This document shows positions 5,869 through 10,376 of a DNA stretch of 10,376 nucleotides, in pieces. The translations under genes and the position numbers were made by a program. The first letter of the stretch is position 1; the number at the start of each line of letters is the position of its first letter. Under the pieces are notes generated by a model, which was not told where the DNA came from, did not search any database, and saw only the letters and a program-made list of their open reading frames with translations. Source of the stretch: an uncultured Collinsella sp. (lineage in GTDB: Bacteria; Actinomycetota; Coriobacteriia; Coriobacteriales; Coriobacteriaceae). The DNA lies in the NCBI GenBank assembly GCA_900549345.1, contig UROC01000067.1, positions 1 to 10,376 of the forward strand. Reading direction: 5' to 3'.

Positions 5869-7677
5869 CTACTCCTCCGAGCCGTCCTCCCCAGAAGCCT
5901 TCTTCTGCTGATCGAGCTTATGCTTACCACTTACGATAGACGTAGCGCCCAGTGTGGCCAAGCTCGCGCTGGCAAGGCTCGCCATCACAATCAGATCGCC
6001 CGTCTTGGGCATGTTGCCGCCCGAGGACTTGGTAGTTGTAGTCGTCGTGGTCGTGGTGGTCACCGTTTTGGAGTCATTTTGCTCTTGGACCTGGTTGTCA
6101 GCACCGCTCTTGTCGTCGTCTTCGGACTGTTTCTTTTCGCCCTCGGCCTTGCTCTTGTCCTTCTCCTCAGATTCAGACTTCTTATCCTCGTCCTTCTTCT
6201 GTTCGGACTTGTCGCTCTTCTCCTCAGAGCTAGAACCCTTATCGGATTCGGTCTTCTCGGAAGCCTTGTCCTTGGAGTCGCCCTTTGCGGCTTCGATCTT
6301 TTCCGTGGAAACCTGATCAGAGTTGCCCTTGTTCTGGGTCGAGCCGTTATTGACGCCAGCCATCAGCGAAGAGCCCAGCGTAGAGCCAAGCTGCTCGGAG
6401 AAAGAAGGCTTCTTGTCCGGCGAAGCAACGGGAACGTCCGGCGCCTTATTCGAGTCATCCTTGGAAGCATCGGAACCAGGGGTTGCGTCAGAGCCGGAGC
6501 CGTTGTTAGAGCCGGTGCCAACGGACGAATCGCTCGAGCCGGTGGATGAGTTAGAGGTGCCAGCGCCGGTCGAACCAGAAGCGTCGCTGTCCGTATTGCC
6601 GGCAGAGCTTGAAGACGAATCGCCCGCAGCAGAGCCGTTTGAATCGGAACCGTTCGAGGTAGAGCCGTTGTTGGTAGTGCCACCAGCAGAGCCATCACCG
6701 TCAGCACCGGTCGAGGGCGCATCCATCCTGTCATCGTTGGCATCGTCGCTCGAGTCGTCATTCGAATCAGGCGTCGGCGAGGGCGCCGGCGTAGGTTCGG
6801 GCTGCACGGGCGTCGCAGCGGCCTCGTCCTCGGCGATATAAACCAAGCAGTCCTTCAGCTCATTGCGGTAGCGGTTCTTCCAGCCCTCATGATACTGGGG
6901 CTGGCTCGAATACTTGGTCGCCACGTTATTGACCACACTGTTGGAAAGCGCCGTCACAAACTCGCGGTCGGACATATCGTTGGAGAGATTCGCCCAACGG
7001 AAGAAGTCCCTGCAGCCACCGGTGCCGCACATGTTGGTGATGCTCCACACCATGCCCTTAACGCAATCGGCACGGCCCGAAATATCAATGCCCAGGCCAC
7101 TCTTGAGCCACGCCTCGGTCACCGCATAGTACGAGTTGTACGCATAGGCATCTTGAAGAGCTGAGAACTCAACAGGATCGATGTTATAAGCGCCCTGGAA
7201 GGCCTCCTGCGCAATACGGCCCAACTCGGTGAGCTGGCCGTTCTCGTACATGGCATTGCTCATGTTGGAAATCTCGCTGCCGCGATCAATCGCATCCTTG
7301 AGCATGCTGTATTTTTCGGGGTTGTAGTTGTAGGCCTGCTTCATAAACGGAATGAGCGACCAACGACGGTCGAACTGGTAATAACCCAGCGCGTTATAAC
7401 CGTCACCGTACGAAAAGCCCTGGTTATAGTTGCCGTGACTCTCATATTTGGTGAAGTACTTCATCTCGGGAGTCACGTTAACAAACGAAACGCCCTGGAC
7501 CGACCTCAGCACGCCCGAAAAGGACTGCTGGGTATAGAGACCCTTATCGATATCGGTCGCATCCGAGGCAACGCCCGGCGTGGGCTCCTCGGCAGCGGCG
7601 GGTGCCGGCGCGGAAACGGCGCCAAACGAAAGCGCCAGCGTCAGGCCCGCGACAATCGCAGAATGCTTGGGCTGCAT
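5869..7677 (-). CDS. Sortase-anchored surface protein with lysozyme-like (VgrG-related-like) domain
   Basis: This 602-residue protein begins with a signal peptide (basic MQPKH, hydrophobic core, likely cut after A29 in APAPAAA-EE). Residues about 60-290 form a globular domain. KYESHGNY with E79, then GYNALGYYQFDRRWSL, and later CVKGMVWSITNMCGTGG and NRYRNELKD, resemble lysozyme-like domains annotated as VgrG-related, where the Glu near the start would be the catalytic acid. Wall hydrolysis is therefore plausible but not proven. A Pro-rich hinge, a Ser/Gly/Asp/Asn linker (about 300-430), a highly charged Lys/Glu/Asp/Ser stretch (about 450-535) and ten consecutive Thr (540-549) follow. The end is a sorting signal: MPKTGD at 556-561, a hydrophobic segment and a basic tail (GKHKLDQQKK). 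The start is fixed by AGGGAGG before ATG 7677. A hairpin terminator follows. It probably sits on the cell wall with the catalytic domain held outward by the linker. Confidence 0.85.
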   Translation of the reverse strand: MQPKHSAIVAGLTLALSFGAVSAPAPAAAEEPTPGVASDATDIDKGLYTQQSFSGVLRSVQGVSFVNVTPEMKYFTKYESHGNYNQGFSYGDGYNALGYYQFDRRWSLIPFMKQAYNYNPEKYSMLKDAIDRGSEISNMSNAMYENGQLTELGRIAQEAFQGAYNIDPVEFSALQDAYAYNSYYAVTEAWLKSGLGIDISGRADCVKGMVWSITNMCGTGGCRDFFRWANLSNDMSDREFVTALSNSVVNNVATKYSSQPQYHEGWKNRYRNELKDCLVYIAEDEAAATPVQPEPTPAPSPTPDSNDDSSDDANDDRMDAPSTGADGDGSAGGTTNNGSTSNGSDSNGSAAGDSSSSSAGNTDSDASGSTGAGTSNSSTGSSDSSVGTGSNNGSGSDATPGSDASKDDSNKAPDVPVASPDKKPSFSEQLGSTLGSSLMAGVNNGSTQNKGNSDQVSTEKIEAAKGDSKDKASEKTESDKGSSSEEKSDKSEQKKDEDKKSESEEKDKSKAEGEKKQSEDDDKSGADNQVQEQNDSKTVTTTTTTTTTTKSSGGNMPKTGDLIVMASLASASLATLGATSIVSGKHKLDQQKKASGEDGSEE

Positions 7678-7747
7678 AAGATCCTCCCTGCATTGGTGTA
7701 GTTAAAGTGCAGTTTGCAAAGATAAAAATAAGTATTGCAGCTCGCCC

Positions 7748-7787
7748 GTTGTTGCACAACAACCCCTCGGTAAACGGCAACAACCCT
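7748..7787 (-). promoter_or_regulatory. GTTGTTG repeat cluster in the surface-protein promoter region
   Basis: On the plus strand GTTGTTG-CA-CAACAAC (7748-7763) is an inverted repeat with 7-bp arms, and CAACAACCC occurs at 7757 and again at 7778, 21 bp apart (about two helical turns). On the minus strand a possible promoter is TTGTGC, 17 bases, AATACT, which would start inside this cluster. It lies 71-110 bases before the surface-protein ATG, fitting regulatory sites, but no regulator can be named. Confidence 0.3.
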
Positions 7788-7816
7788 CCGCGAAATCTTA
7801 AGGAATTGCGCTCGAC

Positions 7817-8248
7817 CTACAGCTTGATGTCAAAGTTAATCTCGGGGACGGCAGCAAGGTCGGCCAACGTCACGCCGTCGACGTACTTTTCGATCACGTC
7901 GTCCAGACCGCGCCAGAATTTGACGGTCGAGCAGAGATCGCTGCGGGCGCAGCTGTTGTCGATGCCATCGCACGCCACCGGAGCCGTGCTGCCCTCGACG
8001 GCGCGCAGGATGTCGCCGGCACGCACCTCGGCCGGGTCCTTGGCCATCATGTAGCCGCCGCCCTTGCCGCGCACGCTCTTAAGTAGGTCCGCTTTCATAA
8101 GCGGACGAACCAGCTGCTCCAAATACTTTTGCGAGATACGCTCGCGGTCGGCGACCTCGCGCAGGGCGATCGTGCCCTCGGCGTCACCAAGCGCTGCGAT
8201 ATAGATCATCAGCCGGAGGGCATAGCGGCCCTTGGAAGAAATGAGCAT
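7817..8248 (-). CDS. Rrf2 family Fe-S cluster-sensing transcriptional regulator (IscR/SufR-like)
   Basis: This 143-residue regulator begins MLISSKGRYALRLMIYIA, the typical Rrf2 N-terminus. A winged helix follows: LREVADRERISQKYLEQLVRPLMKADLL is the helix-turn-helix and SVRGKGGGY (58-66) the wing. C93, C100 and C106 (C-x6-C-x5-C) match the three cysteines that hold a [2Fe-2S] cluster in IscR and related proteins. Cluster occupancy would change DNA binding, so the protein reports Fe-S supply. It is divergent from sufC-sufB, which makes the suf operon its likely target, together with its own promoter. The start is ATG 8248, preceded by GGGAGGGTAGGT; the longer open frame to 8326 runs through the operator repeats and is not used. 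Whether it is a repressor like SufR or a dual regulator like IscR cannot be told. Confidence 0.92.
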   Translation of the reverse strand: MLISSKGRYALRLMIYIAALGDAEGTIALREVADRERISQKYLEQLVRPLMKADLLKSVRGKGGGYMMAKDPAEVRAGDILRAVEGSTAPVACDGIDNSCARSDLCSTVKFWRGLDDVIEKYVDGVTLADLAAVPEINFDIKL

Positions 8249-8267
8249 ACCTACCCTCCCATCGCAT

Positions 8268-8344
8268 CTGGGACAAGATAACCAGGTTTGTTTGTCCCAA
8301 ATCTTAAGTAAGTGGGACAAACACAACAGGTTATTTTGTCCCAG
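8268..8344. promoter_or_regulatory. Four-half-site symmetric operator between the Rrf2 gene and suf
   Basis: GGGACAA at 8270-8276, TTGTCCC at 8292-8298, GGGACAA at 8314-8320 and TTGTCCC at 8336-8342 alternate in orientation, each separated by exactly 15 bases (22-bp period). The outer arms CTGGGACAAGATAACC (8268-8283) and GGTTATTTTGTCCCAG (8329-8344) match in inverted orientation at 15 of 16 bases. The inner arms TGTTTGTCCCA (8289-8299) and TGGGACAAACA (8313-8323) match perfectly. Both share one axis at 8306. A possible minus-strand -10 (TAAGAT, 8301-8306) sits on the axis, so binding would block the regulator's own promoter. Binding by the adjacent Rrf2 protein is inferred from position. Confidence 0.7.
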
Positions 8345-8380
8345 AATTTGAAAAGTCGAGTGGATTAGTCGGGTTTTCCC

Positions 8381-8408
8381 TTGACTAACGCCGAACCCAT
8401 AGTAACTT
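8381..8408 (+). promoter_or_regulatory. Putative suf operon promoter
   Basis: TTGACT (8381-8386) is a five-of-six -35 match. Sixteen bases later TAACTT (8403-8408) is a weak -10. It lies 37 bases beyond the four-site operator and would give a leader of about 58 bases before the sufC ATG. No other good -35 is seen in the divergent region on this strand. Confidence 0.35.
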
Positions 8409-8472
8409 TATTCCGAGAAGATTCCTAGGGTTTAGTACACCTATGAGTACACCATATACAGAGAGGGACAGC

Positions 8473-9273
8473 ATGAGCGCAAATCCGCTGCTTTCCATCG
8501 AAGGTCTGACAGCCTCCGTGGACGAGAAGACCATCCTCCACAACGTCAACCTCAACGTCGCTGCCGGCGAGACCCACGTGCTGATGGGCCCCAACGGCGC
8601 CGGCAAGTCCACCCTCGGCCACCTGGTCATGGGCGACCCCGTCTATACCGTCAACGACGGCCGCATCGTCTTTGACGGCCAGGACATCACCGAGCTCACC
8701 ACCGACAAGCGCTCGCGCGCCGGCCTGTTCCTGAGCTTCCAGGCCCCGGTCGAGATCCCGGGCGTGCCGCTGTCGAGCTTTTTGCGCGCCAGCATCGCTG
8801 GCCGCCCCGGCCTGGAGATGAAGGGCAAGGAGTTCCGCCGCCGCGTGAAGGAGCTCGCGGCCGAGCTCAACATGGATACCGCCTACCTCAACCGTGAGCT
8901 GGGCGTGGGCTTCTCGGGCGGCGAGAAGAAGAAGGTCGAGATGCTCCAGCTTCTGCTGCTGCAGCCCAAGCTCGCCATCCTGGATGAGACCGACTCGGGC
9001 CTGGACGTCGACGCGCTTTCCACCGTCAGCCACGGCATGGATGCCTACCGCAAGAGCTGCGACGGGTCCATGCTCATCATCACGCACAACACGCGCATCC
9101 TGGAGCACCTGGATGTCGACCGCGTCCACGTTATGGTCAAGGGCCACATCGTGCGCGAGGACGACGCCTCGCTCATCCCCTGGATCGATAAGAACGGCTT
9201 TGAGACCTTCGAGCGCGAGGCCGCCGAGCAGCGCGCCCAGGCCGAAGCCGCCGCTGCCGAGCAGCAGGCGTAA
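8473..9273 (+). CDS. sufC: SufC, Fe-S cluster assembly ATPase
   Basis: This 266-residue ABC-type ATPase is the energy subunit of the SufBCD scaffold that builds Fe-S clusters in the cytoplasm. Walker A is GPNGAGKST (39-47, K45). The signature is FSGGEKKKVEM (147-157), where the EKKK form is typical of SufC. Walker B is LAILDETDSGLD (D171, E172), and the H-loop is H205 in IITHNTR. No membrane partner is present, as expected. ATG 8473 is preferred because GAGAGGGA lies just upstream and MSANPLLSIEGL starts directly at the domain; an in-frame ATG at 8443 would add ten residues. The C-terminus has an Ala/Glu/Gln-rich tail (EREAAEQRAQAEAAAAEQQA), probably helical. sufB follows after 12 bases, so the two are co-transcribed. 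Confidence 0.96.
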   Translation: MSANPLLSIEGLTASVDEKTILHNVNLNVAAGETHVLMGPNGAGKSTLGHLVMGDPVYTVNDGRIVFDGQDITELTTDKRSRAGLFLSFQAPVEIPGVPLSSFLRASIAGRPGLEMKGKEFRRRVKELAAELNMDTAYLNRELGVGFSGGEKKKVEMLQLLLLQPKLAILDETDSGLDVDALSTVSHGMDAYRKSCDGSMLIITHNTRILEHLDVDRVHVMVKGHIVREDDASLIPWIDKNGFETFEREAAEQRAQAEAAAAEQQA

Positions 9274-9285
9274 AGGGGCGACGCA

Positions 9286-10376
9286 ATGACCAAGAACCGC
9301 ACCGAGGTCGCGGACATCGACCGCAGCCTCTACGACTTCACCTATGGCGAGGAGGGATTCGAGCGCCTCGACGCCGGCATCACGCCCGACATCGTGCGCG
9401 AGATCAGCGCCAAGAAGGACGAACCGCAGTGGATGCTCGACCTGCGCCTCAAGTCCCTCGAGATCTTCAACCGCTTCCCCGATCCGACGTGGGGCCCCTC
9501 CATCGAGGGCCTGGACATGGACAACATCGTCACCTACGTCAAGCCCAACACCGACCAAAAGCACGACTGGGAGTCGGTGCCCGACGACATCAAGAACACC
9601 TTTGAGCGCCTGGGCATCCCCGAGGCCGAGCGCAGCTACCTGGCGGGCGTCGGCGCGCAGTACGACTCCGAGCTGGTCTACCACAACATGCAGGACACCG
9701 CGTCCAAGATGGGTATCGTCTATTCCGGCATCGAGGAGGCCCTGCACGATCCACAGTGGGAACCGCTCATCCACGAGAAGTTTATGACGCTCATCCCGCC
9801 CACCGACCACAAGTTTGCGGCCTTGCACGGCGCCGTATGGTCGGGCGGCTCGTTTGTCTACGTGCCCAAGGGCACCAAGTTGGACTTCCCGCTGCAGAGC
9901 TACTTCCGCCTTAACGCCAAGGGCGCCGGCCAGTTTGAGCACACGCTCATCATCGTCGAGGACGATGCCGACCTGCACTTCATTGAGGGTTGCTCAGCGC
10001 CCAAGTACAACGTGGCCAACCTCCACGCCGGCGCCGTCGAGCTCTTTGTGGGCAAGCGTGCACATCTGCGCTACTCGACCATCGAGAACTGGTCCAAGAA
10101 TATGTACAACCTCAACACCAAGCGTGCGCGCGTGGACGAGGACGGCGATATCGAGTGGATCAGCGGTTCCTTCGGCAGCCACGTGGGCTACCTCTACCCC
10201 ATGAGCGTGCTCAACGGCCGCCGCGCCCGCTCGAGCTTTACCGGCATCACCTTTGCCGGCGCCGGCCAGAACCTGGATACCGGCTGCAAGGTCGTGCTCA
10301 ACGCGCCCGATACCTCGGCAACCGTCGAGACCAAAGGTATCTCCAAGAGCGGCGGCATTCAGACCTTCCGCAGCTC
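9286..10376 (+). CDS. sufB: SufB, Fe-S cluster scaffold subunit (partial, runs off the window)
   Basis: SufB forms the scaffold of the SufBC2D complex, on which sulfur and iron are assembled into clusters. From ATG 9286 the frame is open for 363 codons to the window edge; the family is usually about 470 residues, so roughly the last 100 are missing. Recognisable parts are the N-terminal YDFTYGEEGFERLDAGIT and LDLRLKSLEIF, then HGAVWSGGSFVYVPKG, FEHTLIIVEDDADLHFIEGCSAP with the conserved C236, NLNTKRARVDEDGDIEWISGSFGS, YLYPMSVLNG and TKGISKSGG from the beta-helix core. AAAGGGG (9272-9278), overlapping the sufC stop, is the ribosome binding site. Later active-site residues near the C-terminus cannot be checked here. 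sufD and a cysteine desulfurase gene would be expected next. Confidence 0.96.
   Translation, partial: MTKNRTEVADIDRSLYDFTYGEEGFERLDAGITPDIVREISAKKDEPQWMLDLRLKSLEIFNRFPDPTWGPSIEGLDMDNIVTYVKPNTDQKHDWESVPDDIKNTFERLGIPEAERSYLAGVGAQYDSELVYHNMQDTASKMGIVYSGIEEALHDPQWEPLIHEKFMTLIPPTDHKFAALHGAVWSGGSFVYVPKGTKLDFPLQSYFRLNAKGAGQFEHTLIIVEDDADLHFIEGCSAPKYNVANLHAGAVELFVGKRAHLRYSTIENWSKNMYNLNTKRARVDEDGDIEWISGSFGSHVGYLYPMSVLNGRRARSSFTGITFAGAGQNLDTGCKVVLNAPDTSATVETKGISKSGGIQTFRS

Noticed and set aside
5815..6549. Plus-strand open frame of 244 codons rich in Leu, Val and Arg
   Set aside because: It is antisense to the charged, Thr-rich stalk of the surface protein; the apparent hydrophobic stretches are the complement of Lys/Glu/Asp codons. 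It also begins inside the terminator hairpin.
8249..8326. N-terminal extension of the Rrf2 regulator
   Set aside because: The extra 26 codons run through operator repeats, while ATG 8248 has a strong ribosome binding site and gives the standard family N-terminus.
8425..9978. Long minus-strand open frame of 517 codons opposite sufC and sufB
   Set aside because: It lies opposite two clear suf genes, shows no domain or ribosome binding site, and its Gly/Val/Ala/Leu/Asp/His-rich composition is what GC-biased codons give when read in reverse.

Overview
The window looks like chromosomal DNA of a GC-rich actinobacterium of the Coriobacteriia, most like Collinsella. This is inferred from gene content and style, with no database search: a divergent Rrf2-type regulator next to sufC-sufB, an MPKTG-anchored surface protein with a long Ser/Gly/Asp linker, an AAA-ATPase-like/DUF1703 protein and a GlfT2-like glycosyltransferase, in genes rich in G/C-ending codons.

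Positions 1-3845 form a surface-glycan region. It starts with the 3' end of an unidentified gene (stop at 99-101), followed 4 bases later by an acyltransferase-3 family membrane protein. That gene carries an in-frame TGA at 1066-1068 and stays open in the same frame to a TAA at 1249-1251. A polytopic membrane protein of unknown function (1248-2588, minus) converges on it, and the two stop codons overlap. After a 237-base intergenic stretch with two perfect palindromes comes a cytoplasmic GT2 family glycosyltransferase (2826-3845, plus). The likely theme is assembly and decoration of a cell-envelope polysaccharide.

Positions 3870-7677 hold two minus-strand genes. The first, in order of transcription, is a secreted, sortase-anchored protein (7677-5869) with a lysozyme-like N-terminal domain, followed by a strong hairpin terminator (5805-5836). 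The second is an AAA-ATPase-like/DUF1703 protein (5666-3870) that has lost the Walker B glutamate and the nuclease E-x-K motif, so it is probably inactive as an ATPase-nuclease.

Positions 7817-10376 are an iron-sulfur cluster assembly locus: a three-cysteine Rrf2 regulator (minus) divergent from sufC and sufB (plus, sufB running off the window). The divergent region holds a 77-bp symmetric element with four GGGACAA/TTGTCCC half-sites in alternating orientation, exactly 22 bp apart. It is the most striking non-coding structure here and the obvious candidate operator. The likely circuit is that the regulator senses Fe-S supply through its own cluster and controls itself and the suf operon.

I see no tRNA, rRNA, CRISPR array, insertion sequence or phage gene. 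I found no convincing new multi-gene system; the best leads are the four-site operator, the degenerate DUF1703 protein and the interrupted acyltransferase.
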